Positions 34,527 to 45,739 of a stretch of 64,000 nucleotides of DNA are shown here, piece after piece. Source of the DNA: Typhlomys cinereus (Eukaryota > Chordata > Mammalia > Rodentia > Platacanthomyidae). Positions within the stretch are counted from its first letter, which is position 1, and every line of letters starts with the position of its first letter. The position numbers and the translations under genes were made by a program. The notes under the pieces are model-generated. The model was not told the origin of the DNA and searched no databases. It was given only the letters and a program-made list of their open reading frames with translations. The stretch is taken from the NCBI GenBank assembly GCA_023101885.1, contig JALPQD010000124.1, positions 4,576,580-4,640,579 on the forward strand, in the 5' to 3' direction.

Positions 34527-34877
34527 CTAGGACACGGTGATTTCCTCTTCTTCCTCAGCCTCCCGGTCCTCCTCGGAATCCCAGAAGTCAGGCGGTTTGC
34601 CGGGGCTGCCCGAGCGCACGGGGGAGGCAGAAAGGGGTCCTTCCAGAAGGTGCCGAGGGTCAGGGGAGGCGGGGTAGGCCAGGCGGGCCTGGGGGCTGCC
34701 TGCGTGCTCCTCTTCCTCCTCTTCATCCCCCCGGCCCTTCTGGCCCACGTCGCTGAGGTCGGGGTGTGGGTTGAGCTTGGTGGGAAGGGTCTGTTCACGG
34801 CAGCCCCCGCTGGACAGGAGTTCCCGCTCCTTGGAATTCCGCCACTTCATGCGCCGATTCTGGAACCAGATTTTCAC
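34527..34877 (-). CDS. DBX1: DBX1 exon 4, recognition helix and acidic tail
   Basis: Acceptor CATTGTAG, then VKIWFQNRRMKWRNSKEREL, a variable linker and an acidic tail; TAG at 34529-34527. The tail differs from remembered mouse and human sequences in Glu-run length and spacing. Confidence 0.95.
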   Translation of the reverse strand: MKIWFQNRRMKWRNSKERELLSSGGCREQTLPTKLNPHPDLSDVGQKGRGDEEEEEEHAGSPQARLAYPASPDPRHLLEGPLSASPVRSGSPGKPPDFWDSEEDREAEEEEEITVS

Positions 34878-37818
34878 CTACAATGGAGCGGGACGGTGTG
34901 AGGTGGTCCAGGCAGTGCCTCGCAGGGCCCAGGTGGTAGGGAGGCTGGAAAGATGCTGTCTCTGCTGCACCTTCTCCTGCCATTAAAGTGACTTCTAACA
35001 AGGCTCACTGTTTGCCTTAACCTCGAAGCTCCTCCCTTCGCCTGCCATCCATCCATCATGCAGCCACATCCACGCATCCACCCATCATCCATCCGTGCAT
35101 CAGTGCATCTGGTCGTCATGTATTCATGCACACATGCACGCATGCATCCACCCAGTCATCCAGTCATCCATCCATGCATCCCTCCACCACCCAGCCTTCC
35201 ATGTATTCAGGCATCAATGCATCTGTCGACGCACACAGCCAGTTGGATGGGTGGGGTCCTGGACCTGGTGGGGTGAGAGGAGGAGGAAAGCACTGGGGGC
35301 CTTGAGGAAGCTGGCGACTCCCTCAGTTTTCCCAGCTGCACAATGGGTCTAAGTGCCAGCCTCTTCAGTCCCTTTCCGACTGACTGACAGGGTGGGGATG
35401 GGTCCTGGGCGGGGCTGTCACCTGCGAGTCCTTCAGGCCCAGCTTGGCGGCGAGCTTCTTGCGGTCGGGCTTGCTGATGTACTTCTGCTTCTGGAAGGTT
35501 TTCTCCAGCGCCTTGCGCTGCACGTCGGAGAACACGGCCCTGCGCAGCATTCCCCTGCGAGGCTTGCCCCGCGCGGCCAGCGGCCAGGAGAAAGTGCCCG
35601 GAATGGGCACAACGCTGGACGACGCTGCGGGCAGAAGGGGCAAATGAGCTGGTGCGCTCCGGGGCCGGGCATCCACCTTGGCTGCCTGTTCCCTGGGCTT
35701 TCTCTCCTCTGCTGCGGTCGCTCTAAAGCACTCCTTTTTCTCCCCACAGAATAGACTTCCAGCCTACCAACCTGGCAGCGTGAAAGGCGCTTTCCGCCCA
35801 AATAACTTTCCCTTTCAACCGTGCAAACCCGGATTAGGGGGAAAAGCCACGAAAAACAGCGACCACAATCGCCTGATTTTTTTTTTTTCTCATTCAAGGT
35901 CTTGAGGAAGCAAGCCTGCATAGACTAGCTCAGATTGCAAGGAAAAATAAATTGCAAAAATAAAAATAAACAGCTCAGCTGAGGTAGCGCGCGCATACGG
36001 GTGCACACGCAAACACACGCATACACGCACGCACACACACACACACACCTCTTAGCGTTTAAAATGACGTATTGCTGATTTGACGGAGAGGTGGAAATCC
36101 ACTTTGGCTCCTTTTAAAAACTCAACTTTAATATGAATCTTTCTTCCCCTCCCCCACCCACAATGAAGAATTCGATTGGGATTGAGGAAAAGTGGCGCCT
36201 AATTAGCACACTGACTGCTTCCCACTGGGAATCAGTGTGCCAAAACTGGGGGAGAGTTTCGCTTTAAGGGAAAGAAAGGGAGAAACAAAAAGATGCAGAC
36301 TCTAATGAGGCGTGAATGGTAATTGTGTAGTAATGAACTATCGGCAAAAGACTGTGGACAAGCCGCAAAAGCCATATATTACTGGGACAAAGGAGATTTA
36401 CACTTTCAAACTAAACACAACTGTGGGCCAAGACCACTGGAAGAATACCAAAGGCAGGGGCTGTTCTCCCCCCCCGGCCGCTCTCATTAAATGGACATGA
36501 AAAGCTATTTATAACGCTCGGGTTGTTTTTGTTACAGCATTGAGAGGCGGGAGAAAGGAGCGAACTCTATCGTCCACAGAAGTGTGAATGGTGTTGGTGG
36601 GGGGAGGAGGGGGCGCTCTCTCCTCTTTAAAAAAAAGTCCCTGGCCAGTTTCTTTTTGCTGATATTGGGGTGCTGGAAGGCTCAGTCCCCAATCACAGGG
36701 CCCACATTCTGCTCCTTCCCCTCACACCAGCTTCTCTGCCCGGGTCTCCAGAGTGTATTCCCAGGACAGAAATCATTTTAGGTACTTCACCAGCCGCGAG
36801 AATCCGGGCGGCTCTGGCCAACCGCTTGTCAGAAGAGCCCTGATAATGGGGAGGGACAGGGAAGGACTGGGCCGTGGTGTTGGAAGAAGAATTGGGGGTC
36901 CCGGGAGAACCCAGGCCTCCTCCCCTGGGCAACCCCAGCCATCCCACACAAGAGGGCACCCCATGTGGTCTTGTGAAAAGCCCCGGCCCGGCCCTCAATG
37001 CGTGTTCAAGATAAATTAGCTGCGGTTGGTAGGTGTTTCTGGTGCAGGGGCGAGGGCCGGCCTGCGTGTGGCTGACCGGAGGAGCTGGCCAATTGGTCAC
37101 GGTGCTGAAACCTTTGTGGGGAGGTCTCTCCGCCAAGTGAACGGACTCTGTGGGAAACGGTGGCGGGAAGGGGTCCGCCTCAAGCCGGGACCATGACAAT
37201 CCTCGCTAATTTGTAGAGCACAGAACTGTCGCTGTCAGGCAGTCGCTGCTTGTGCTAAATAGAGCATCAAATTGGCGCGACGGATTCGGGAATGTTGTTC
37301 GCCTCGCAACCTCTGAACCACAGCGTAACCCCGAGGGGTGGACGGAGAAATATGACTTGGGGCTGGGGGCGCCGCCCAGCGCCAGCCGGGAGCCCGGAGT
37401 GACCCACCTGGGAAGTAAGAAGTTCTGATGAAGGGTTGGAAGGAGCCTTCGAAGTAAGGGAAGGCGAACGTCTTGGGAGGGGCGCTCTGGAGCACCGGCG
37501 GGGGCGTTTCTGGTGGAGACAGAGGACGAGACAAGAAATCCGTCAGCACGTGATCCTGTGCAGCAGCGGGATGCGCGACATCGTCGAGCCCGCAGCTGCT
37601 TCGGAAAGCGTGAATTCCAGAGGCTGGTCTGCCCCACTTCAGCCGATCCTGGGGGGCCTCCCCGCGCCCTCCCAGCAACCCCGAATAGTCACCCACACCA
37701 CCGCCCCTTCTGCCTACGAAGCACTTGGGAAATAAATAGATAGGTGTGCAACTGGGAGATGTGAAGGAAATGAAAATCCGTATCACTGCTAAACCAGTAA
37801 CAGGTCGTGTTGTTTTTA

Positions 37819-37868
<50 letters not shown>

Positions 37869-38492
37869 AGGGTTTCGTTTGTTTTTGAGTCAAGGCGACC
37901 GATCTTGGACGCCTGGTGCCCAACTGGAGCAGTGCGCGCCCCGCCCCGCGGAGCTCAAGTTCATTGTGGGGTGCGGCGGGGTGGAGACTTTTCTCCTCCC
38001 AATCTTCTCCCCATCTCCGTCTCTGGCTACCCCAGCCTGGTCATGAGGGTTGGGGGCCCAGCGTGGAAGGCCCTGCACCCGCGCGCAGGAGCTCCGGCGA
38101 CGTCGGGCCACCGGCTCCGACTTACCTCGTCTGGTCGCCGAGGAGAGAATGGCGTTCACCCCGAACTTCAGAAACGTGGGCTCGCTGGTTGGGGAGAGGG
38201 CAGTTTGGGAGGAGCTGCCCCGCCGGCTGCCGGGACCCGGAGAGCACAAGTCTGAGGTCCCGGAGTCAGCGGTGGTCGTGGGGGCTTCCTGCCTGGGGGG
38301 CGACAGGTTGGCGGCGGGCGCGCTGCGGGGCAGGTAGGCGGGGGGCCGGCCGATGCGGATGAGATCCTCCACCAGGAAGCTGGAGTGGCCCGAGAACGCC
38401 GTTCGAAGGGACTGGGGCAGCGTCAAGGTGGGCGTGGGTCGCGGGAGGCTGGGATACCCCGCGGGGGGCGCCAGCAGGCCGGGGAACATCAT
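34527..38492 (-). CDS. DBX1: DBX1, developing brain homeobox 1 (complete)
   Basis: Join on the minus strand of 38492-38126, 37509-37408, 35624-35422 and 34877-34527: 1023 nt, 340 residues plus TAG. All introns are GT-AG with phases 1, 1 and 0. The start is the ATG of MMFPGLLAPP, the family N-terminus. Residues about 39-45 (FLVEDLI) resemble an eh1-type Groucho-binding motif. The homeodomain spans about 181-240, with Trp228, Phe229, Asn231 and Arg233 in the recognition helix WFQNRRMKW, which begins just after the last splice junction. The C-terminus is a Glu-rich acidic tail ending EEEITVS. Known role: nuclear transcription factor of ventral neural-tube progenitors, specifying V0 interneurons and brainstem respiratory neurons. 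Length agrees with human and mouse DBX1 (about 335-343). DBX2 is less likely given the N-terminus, the tail and the NAV2 neighbour. Confidence 0.97.
34878..35421 (-). other. DBX1 intron 3
   Basis: Contains an irregular (CATC)/(ATCC) microsatellite at about 35045-35220. It is otherwise unremarkable. Confidence 0.75.
35422..35624 (-). CDS. DBX1: DBX1 exon 3, homeodomain helices 1 and 2
   Basis: Acceptor TTCTGCCCGCAG and donor GTGACA; 203 nt. It encodes SSSVVPIPGTFSWPLAARGK and then the homeodomain from RRGMLRRAVFSDVQ to LGLKDSQ. Confidence 0.95.
35625..37407 (-). other. DBX1 intron 2 with AT-rich conserved-looking core
   Basis: A 1783-bp intron. A CA/GC-rich microsatellite lies at about 35995-36050. 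About 36060-36560 is AT-rich, low in CpG, and carries TAATTA at 36200-36205 and an imperfect hairpin at 36206-36240. No mobile element is recognised. Confidence 0.6.
37408..37509 (-). CDS. DBX1: DBX1 exon 2
   Basis: A 102-nt exon between acceptor TCTCCACCAG and donor GTGGGT. It encodes TPPPVLQSAPPKTFAFPYFE and GSFQPFIRTSYFP, a segment strongly conserved in DBX1. Confidence 0.94.
37510..38125 (-). other. DBX1 intron 1
   Basis: A 616-bp intron with a pure (CT)n tract at about 37820-37866. The half next to exon 1 is GC-rich. Confidence 0.75.
37820..37866. repeat. (CT)n microsatellite in DBX1 intron 1
   Basis: About 23 uninterrupted CT units. Confidence 0.92.
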
Positions 38493-38660
38493 GGCAGGAG
38501 CGGTGGGGTGGGCGCGAGGACCCCTCTTCCTGCGGCCGGAGGGCAAGCGCGTCGCTTCCCGCCCCTCCCGCGGTTCCCTCTCGGGCAACGAGTGTTCCCA
38601 GCGACCCCGCTCGGGCGCCTGCGAGTCCTCCGCGGCCGTCCCGTCGAGGACGCGGCTTTA
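37900..38660. promoter_or_regulatory. CpG-rich promoter region of DBX1
   Basis: By eye CpG dinucleotides are dense from intron 1 through exon 1 to the TATA box, as in a developmental-gene CpG island. I have not computed observed/expected CpG. Confidence 0.6.
38126..38492 (-). CDS. DBX1: DBX1 exon 1 coding part
   Basis: Starts at the ATGATG at 38492 and ends at 38126 before donor GTAAGT. It is 367 nt and encodes the Pro/Ser-rich N-terminal 122 residues, including SFLVEDLIRIGRPPAYLPRS and FLKFGVNAILSS. Confidence 0.94.
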
Positions 38661-38662
38661 TA
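38656..38662 (-). promoter_or_regulatory. DBX1 TATA box
   Basis: The minus strand reads ACTATAAAGCC about 165 nt upstream of the DBX1 ATG. Transcription would start roughly 30 nt downstream (near 38630), giving a 5' UTR of about 140 nt. Confidence 0.7.
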
Positions 38663-38757
38663 GTGGCCCGCGCGCTCCGGGCGCTTTGAAAACTGACAGC
38701 TCACACAATGAGCGTCGACCCCGAGAGGGGCATTCGCCCGAGGCTCGGGGCTCGCTG

Positions 38758-38786
38758 ATTGGCGCAGAGCCGCAACTTATGATTGG
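38758..38786 (-). promoter_or_regulatory. Two CCAAT boxes upstream of DBX1
   Basis: CCAAT on the minus strand at 38762-38758 and 38786-38782, 24 bp apart and about 100-125 bp upstream of the TATA box. This is typical spacing for NF-Y sites. Confidence 0.6.
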
Positions 38787-38924
38787 ATTAGTCTTCATAA
38801 GCATGGCCCCCACAATGGGCCGGCCACAAAGGCCCAAGCGCACCAATTCTGCACGTCGACCGCCTCTTTGCCGAACACCGCACCCCCGCAGCTCTTGCTG
38901 CGAGGTTTTGTTCCGAAGCAACAA

Positions 38925-39085
38925 CCGGGCTAATTAAATGCCTATTTAGAAGTTTCAGATGACATCTTGCCTCACAGAAAAGGAATTATTTAAAGAACGC
39001 CCTAAATTTATTGGCAGCTCCCCTGCGGAGCCTGGATAATAAATTAATATTCATAGAAATACATCTCCGGCCTATGGGCAAAATA
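38925..39085. promoter_or_regulatory. AT-rich element upstream of the DBX1 promoter
   Basis: A compact AT-rich block with CTAATTAAATGCC, GGAATTATTTAAAG and ATAAATTAATATTCAT, sitting between CpG-rich sequences about 270-420 bp upstream of the TATA box. Several TAAT cores suggest homeodomain binding. Confidence 0.4.
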
Positions 39086-39929
39086 ACTCCCCTCTTGTGT
39101 GTGTTGGGGGTGGAAAGACGCAAGCCCTTGGGCAAGAAAACACTCGGAAGCCCTAGAGGCCGCACGGGGACAGTGTAAAGCAGGTGGTGTGTGCGCGCGT
39201 GCAGTGTGCGTGTGCGTGTGCGTCACCGAGTTGGGAGTCCCCCCCCCCAACCAGGGACACTTGGAAACTTTAGATGTGCCCGTGTGGATTGAAGAGTTCT
39301 GGATTTCAGTGACTTGCTTTCAGAAATTGGGCGACTTGCAGAACTACTGGCTACGGGTCAGTAAAACAGGTGGCTGCGAAGCGCGGAGAAGTTTCTTTGG
39401 AAGTGTGCACAGGGCGGTGGGCAGCTGCCGGGAGGGAGCCGGGAGCTGGGAGAAGCCGACATCCGCCAGGCGGGTGCCGCCTGCGAAGGGCGTCCCCGGG
39501 CGACAAGGCTGGCATTTCTCCTGCCCCAAGGGTTTCTGGGCCGTTGGAACTGAAGGTCACCGCCGAGACATTTTAAGTGTCAAGGCAGCGAGGCACCCCT
39601 CCCCCCAAGAACCCTTGAAACCGTGAGGTGCTTAACTCAGGCAGTTGTGCAGCGAGGGAGAGAAATGCCGGAGAACTCGGTTCCCAAGCAGGCGAGGCGA
39701 TCCGCACCCGGGACAGCCGCATCGGGCTCTTCCCAGAAGAAACCTGCAAGGACCCGGCGACCCTCCTCTGGGTCGGGACCGGGGCGGCTCGGAGCCTGCA
39801 CTGCCGGGTTTCTCGAGCGGCCAGATAACAGATGTGTTAAACGCCCCATTCATTTCTTTAGTGCGCCCAAACCTCCCCAAGGAGAAGCTCGCGGCCCTCC
39901 GGCCGCCCTGATCCTATTAACCATGAACT

Positions 39930-40185
39930 GACCACACTTTCAGCTGGTTTTCCTCGTTGCTTTTAAACACAAAGCTTTCTCTAAAAGAAAAAAAAAAATC
40001 TTATTAACCAGCTTTATTTCTCTGGATGGTTTTGTTTGGGCATTTTAAGTCGATGATTTCCATGTCGCTGCTTTAACCATTCAGAAGACGCGCATCTGCG
40101 ATTTATATCACATCATTCCAGAAACGGAGCACGCTAAAGTCTCCCTTGATTCAAATTAATAAGTTATTTAGGGATGGGCTCTGGA
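39930..40185. promoter_or_regulatory. Possible conserved non-coding element
   Basis: AT-rich, low-CpG block with TTATTAACC, TTAACCAT and AAATTAATAAG in otherwise GC-rich DNA about 1.4 kb upstream of DBX1. Conservation cannot be tested here. Confidence 0.3.
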
Positions 40186-40599
40186 GACAAATTCATGGTC
40201 GAGGGGCGCCGAAGGGCGGAGAGTCTGAATCCAAGACCACTAGGACCGAACGACTTAGAGGGGTCGTCAGTTACGCAGGGAGAAGGCTTCCGGAAGGCAG
40301 AGTTGTTGATGGCCTTCAAAAGTTCCTTTTTGGAGTCTATCAGAAACATTGGTGGGAGAAGTCAGCCTCGCTTCAGCCCTGGCCAAAGGTTCTGTAAGAC
40401 ACCTCCTTGCTGCTTCCCCTGGCCCCCTTCTCCCCCCGTCGGCTGTCCTCCTCTTACTCCTCTTCTGATTCCCCTCTCAACTTTTCTCCACACTTCTTAT
40501 CACCACCCTCCTTCCCTTAGGTCAAGGTCGGCTTCTAATTCTAGCGCCACCCAGTTATTTCTTTAGACTCCCCCAGAGGCGTTTGCGCGCCGTCTTCCA

Positions 40600-41690
40600 A
40601 AGACCTGACTACTGCTGCAAAGTGTAATTGGTTTCTGGTGGAGGGGGTGAGGCGGAAAGACCCCAAGGCCAGCCCCGGGTTCCCCAGCGTCGCTCCCCAC
40701 GATCCCGATCCCGGCTCGGGCATCTCATCCCCACATCCTCCGCAGGCCTCCGGCCTCGGTCCACACCTTCGGGCCTCGGGTCTGAGTCCCAGAGAATTAA
40801 CCGCCGCCGGCACTTGGGTTTCCGAAGGCCGAGGGCCTGGTGGCTCCCACCCCGTGCTGCGACCCACCCCGTGCTGCGATCCACGGACCCGCTTCCTGCG
40901 CGCGGCCTCCACCGCCTCCTGAAGAATGTCAGGCGCGAGGAGAGAAAACCCCAGGGCGGGGCCGAGGACCCGGCGCCCTGGAGAAGGTCCGAAATAAATC
41001 CCCAAGAGGCAATCGCGGGCCACGCTGCGCTTGGGGTGGTCTCCGAGCGCCTGGTAACACCTGTGACTAACGCCCTTGATCCGGGCCCCTAGAAGCTGTG
41101 CGCCCCCCGGCTCGCGTGATGTGATTTCGAAGATGTCTCTACGCCGAGCTGAACTTTCAGCCTAGTTCTCGTTCGGGGGGCGGATGGAGACCGGAAGGGA
41201 AAGAAAGGGTAACTGGCCGTGGGGGTCAGAGTCCTCCGTCCGTCGCTAGAGATCTCACTGCGCACCCCGAGGGTCCCAAGTCGGGCGCCCCGAGTCTGCG
41301 CGCGTGGACCCGGGAGCGCTGGGGGGGGGGGAGGCTCGCGGAGCCGAGGCGGGTGAGGGGCGCGGCCAGGTGGAGCTGCTCAGAGCTCCCCCGACCCTCC
41401 AAGAAGGCGGCGGGTATTTCTCGGGCTCTCAGGCTGGGGCGCCCCTCTCCCGAGCTCTGGGAAAGCGCACCCGCTGGGCGCGGTGAGCAGGACGCTGATG
41501 GGGGCTCCCCGCGATGCTAAGGAGGCGCTGGCCCGCGGGCCGAAAGCTTTCCTGCAGCCCGGCGTCTAGGAAGACAACTCTGAGGGGTTCACCTTGAGAA
41601 TAGACCGCGCGGAGCTACCGGCTGCCCCCGCCCTCTGGAGTGCCCCCCTTCCCCGGCCCCCGCCCCTTTCACACTCCCTTCTTTTTCCTT
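40600..41690. other. GC-rich upstream region, no gene seen
   Basis: CpG-dense sequence with no coding signature. It may be a second, distal CpG island of DBX1. Confidence 0.45.
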
Positions 41691-41699
41691 GGAAATCCT

Positions 41700-42110
41700 T
41701 CTATTGTACCAACCAAGCAGATGGTTCGCAGGAAATATAGCTTGGCCTCGCTGACCGAAACTAATTTTAACTAGCTTTCCAAGCCCGAAAGGTTTGTTTT
41801 GCTCTTATAGAATAGCCCCAAAACAGCTGGTCAGGATGAATTAAGTCCATTAAAGACACATTTATAAGAAATTATATTCACATAGATGGCCTGAAGCCCC
41901 CTTGTGCAGCCCGACAGTGGAGAGGAGCGTATTTAAATGAAAATGTCGCCAGAGCCGCCCGTCCTTATCACAGCTCCAAAGTCTCAAAACATTTTACTAA
42001 ATAGATTAACTTGACCATTGTCTCGGGGTGCAGTTATCAGCGTCATTAAGTGACTAGCTGAACAAATATATTACGCATGCATGAAAAACTCTTTTTCCAG
42101 AGGCTCATTG
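41700..42110. promoter_or_regulatory. Candidate DBX1 enhancer
   Basis: About 400 bp of AT-rich, low-CpG, repeat-free sequence next to a CpG-dense block, roughly 3.1-3.5 kb upstream of the promoter. It carries TAAT/ATTA cores (near 41761, 41840, 41851 and 42003), CAGCTG, a SOX-type CCATTGT near 42015 and ATGCATG near 42076. This is the texture of a developmental enhancer; function is inferred. Confidence 0.45.
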
Positions 42111-42129
42111 TATCCCCCGGCCCGACAGG

Positions 42130-42480
42130 TGGTGAACTGTGTGTTGTTTTTTGGTGGGTTTTTTTTTTTTTTTCTGTTTTCCTTTTTTTTTTTTTTTTTT
42201 TTTAAACTGGAAGAAAGAGGCTCCCCGGAGGGCGGGCCTTAGGAGGCAGTGTGTCCCCCCCCTTATTGCTCCCCATACCCACCAGCGTTGTGAAATCCAG
42301 TGAGTGCAGGGCTGTGGATCTGAGCTGTTTGTAATCATCTAAATTAAGCCTGGAGGGGCAAGCCTCAGGCTGCCCTCCCTTTCCTTCCTCCCTCCCCAGT
42401 CACCGGGGGAATTAACCTCGCTACTTCTTTCCAAAGTTGATAGGCCTCCTTCTATGTTTGAAAACACACCCCCCCCATTG
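42130..42480. other. Poly(T) runs and plain sequence
   Basis: Two long T runs (about 42158-42172 and 42185-42203) separated by CTGTTTTCC, then no recognised feature. Confidence 0.6.
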
Positions 42481-42689
42481 CCTGGTTCCAGTCTTTTGAG
42501 TCACATTTGGACCGGTTCACTCCTGTGTCTTTAGATGTAAAGCCCCCTCTATAGATGGAGGGTGGTCTCAGCAGGGCTCAGCAAGGGCCGTGCTGCAGAG
42601 AATGGGATGTAGGGTACCTCTGCCTCCACCACCCAGAGTCCAGCTGACCCAGAGTCCAGCTGACCACCCCTCTGTTGGGGGACAGTTCT

Positions 42690-43060
42690 AGTTCTAGTCT
42701 TCTTGAGGAGCCTTGGTCTTCAGTGGTCTCCCCAACCTGGGCTTCTTTTCCTCCCACGTGCTGCCACCATTTGCTGGTGTCTGCTTTCGTGGCGATTGCC
42801 TCTCCGAGGGCATTTTCCTGAAGGCTGAGGATATTTTAACTTTTGCGCTACTTTGTTTGAAAACCTTCTCATCGGTGTCTCTGTCCACTGGTGTCCTTTC
42901 GCCTGTGTGACCCACTGTGTGACCTCAGTGGTCCATCGAGGACAGTGTCCTCCTTTCTTCCCCATCAACTTGGTCCTCACCAGTCTCTCAGGGAGGCAGT
43001 GCTCCTTCCACGGTGAGATGCTTACGGGACAGTCCAGCATCACTTTTTTTCTCCCACATT
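42690..43060 (-). repeat. Old interspersed repeat related to 2380-2620
   Basis: Shares ordered blocks with the copy in the NAV2 intron. It lies next to the antisense L1 and may be part of its 3' end; the class is uncertain. Confidence 0.5.
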
Positions 43061-45216
43061 TTATTTTTTTCCTAATCATGCGAGCTCAATAGGTACCCTT
43101 GTCCTCTCCCTCCCCCCTTCCCTCCCTGTCATCCCCCCCATTGCACTCTCTCCCCTTCCCCTTCCTTTCAGCCCCCTCCCTCCTTTCCCTCACTCCCCCT
43201 CTCCCAGTGCCCCCCTTCCTCCCTCCCATCCCCTGGAGCATCTTTTTGTGTGAATGCTAAACCTCCCTCTGAGTCCTCCACCCTGGTGAGGGTTCAGGAC
43301 TCAGTGGCATAGTCAGGAGCCCCTTCTTGGGCTCCCCGTTAGCATGGCAACTCTATTATGACTGTTAATCCCTTGCCTCGAAGGATCCTACTGCCTGGAG
43401 CCTTCTCCCCTGTGTTCCATGCTAGACTCTGAGGGGTCGTTGACATGTCAGCTGTTGTGCAGGTCATGCAGAGTCTGATTATGGCTACTGCAGCCCTAAC
43501 TTGCATGGAGCATCTTGCATGTCGTTGGTCCTCCCCATCTTTAGGCTCTTACAATCTTGCCGCCCCCTCTTCCACAAGGTTCCCTGAGCTTTAGGATGGG
43601 AAAAGACTTGGCTGGTCTGGTTCCAGGGGAATAACTAGGGTCTTTGGTGTTCTGAATTATGTTTTTTTGTTGTTTTCAGTTTTGCTTTTCCTGCACTGCC
43701 CTTGGCTGCATCCTGATTGGTATCAAAGGTCATCTCCTAATTAAAGATAAAAGACTGTTTAAATGAAGCTCTTAATATAAGAAGAGACTCCAAGGTAGAT
43801 GGAAGAATTGGATGGAGTAGGACAGGGCAGTGGGGGGGAGGGTCAGTGTCCTATTTGCGGGATGGTTACCGTCTATCTGCCAGTCCCTATATCCTTCCTG
43901 ATTGATGAGATCAAACCTGTTCAGTCCCAAGTGACCAGGAAGGGAAGTGAGAGTGAGCTGCACCAGATGTCTCACTACTTACATGTAATACACGACCATG
44001 GCCTATTTTCTTTACTTAAGCATGACCCCCCCCCATCTCCTTTCTTTTTAGGTCCTCATTTCCCTTCCCTCCTATTTATAATCCTTTATGATTACAGTAG
44101 GTATTACAGAGATATCTTTGAGTATGTCATTAAGTGGGTTTAGAACTAGGATCCACTTATTAGGGAGTACATATGGTGTCTAACTTTCTGTGTCTGGGAT
44201 ACTTCACTCAATATAATTTTTTCTAATTCCATCCATTTCCCGGCAAATTTCATTAAGTCATCTTTTTTGATGGCAGAGTAGCATTCCACTGTATAAATGT
44301 GCCACGTTTTCATTATCCACCCGTCAGCTGTTAGGCATTTGGGTTGATTCCATGACTTTGCTATTGTAAGTAGATGCACTGCTTTTTATGCAGTCTCAGG
44401 GGCTTTGGAGCACGGGATCAGAGCAGCTACGAATCAGGATCAAGTGACTTCTGCCATTCTGCTCCTTATACCTTTTGCTTTCTTTCTCCTGCGTTCTTGC
44501 TTTGCCTATGAGCGCCAGCATTACGCTGCACAAGAATAGACGACCTTGTTCTTCATTTTGGAAGAACTGGTTTTCCCCCGGTCAGCGTCACGTTCAGCCT
44601 GGTTACGTTGCGTGTGATTCCACTGACTGATCAGGTTCATAGGGCTCATCATTCAGTCCAGTCTCTGCAGCTACTGAGATGATCACGTGACTTCTGTCCT
44701 TGGTTCAATGAATGGACTTTTTTTTTTCTTTAACTATCTATTGATTTTGCATGAAGCATTTTTGCTTCCCTGGAATGAAACCAATTTGATTCTGGTAAGT
44801 GGGTGGTTAATTTGTGGCTGAATTCAGTGTGCGAGGATTCCCTCGAGGGTTGCTGCTTCTCCAATAAACAGTGAAATGCTCTTACCTGGTATTGTTATCA
44901 GGGCAATACTGGCATGAGGTTTGGAAGTACACCCTCCCTTCCAGTCTCCTGGGGTAGTTTAAGGACATTACCATTTGTTCTTTAAACATCTGGGTGGGGA
45001 GAGTCAGTGTATTTGTGCTTTTCCACAGCCAAGAGACCGTTTATTTCTTTACTCTCAGTGCTGTCTATATTTTTAAGTTGCTTATACCATCTCAGTTCAG
45101 TTTTGTAGGTTATGCATGTCTACAAGTTTATCCACTTCTAGATTTTCTAATGCATAGAAATATGAGTTTTCAAAATCCTGTTAATGTCAATGGTATTATT
45201 GTAATATTTCCTTTTT

Positions 45217-45250
45217 TATTGTTTACTCAATTGTGTATGTGTGCGCTTGA

Positions 45251-45293
<43 letters not shown>

Positions 45294-45507
45294 ACTACAG
45301 GCGAATTTCAAATTCGGGAACCACCATGGACGCCTCCACCTCCTCCTTGTTTACTCTGCCCCAGGATTCACAGGCTCCGCCTACCAGGACCAGAAACGCA
45401 GGCCGCCCCCGCTTCCTGCGGCGTCTATACGTGGGGTCTAGGATCCGAACTCAGGACCTTCCACCTGCAAGGCAGAGGCTTAACCCCTGAACCACTTCTC
45501 CAGCCCC
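45217..45507 (-). mobile_element. Long-body B2-superfamily SINE in L1
   Basis: Antisense copy with a (GT)n run and a CCACTTCTCCAGCCCC end. Flanks GTAATATTTCCTTTTT and GTAATGTTTCCTTTTT (45201-45216 and 45508-45523) form a 16-bp duplication with one change. Confidence 0.92.
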
Positions 45508-45739
45508 GTAATGTTTCCTTTTTAACCTGGCTCCTCACTCTCTTTCTTTTGGCTCGTTTGACTAACAAATTGTCCATCTTGTTTGTGTTTCTGAAGAGCC
45601 AAGTCTTCACTACATTGGTTTTTTTGTTCCTTATTCTCATTTGATTAAGCCATCCAGATCTTTATGGTTTTCCACCTGTTAATTTTGATTTGGGCTTATT
45701 CTTTCTTTCCATCATTAGTTTATCCATTTGAGGTCTGAC

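Noticed and set aside
38493..38588. N-terminal extension of DBX1
   Set aside because: The in-frame codons upstream of MMFPG contain no ATG, and DBX1 proteins begin at MMFPG.
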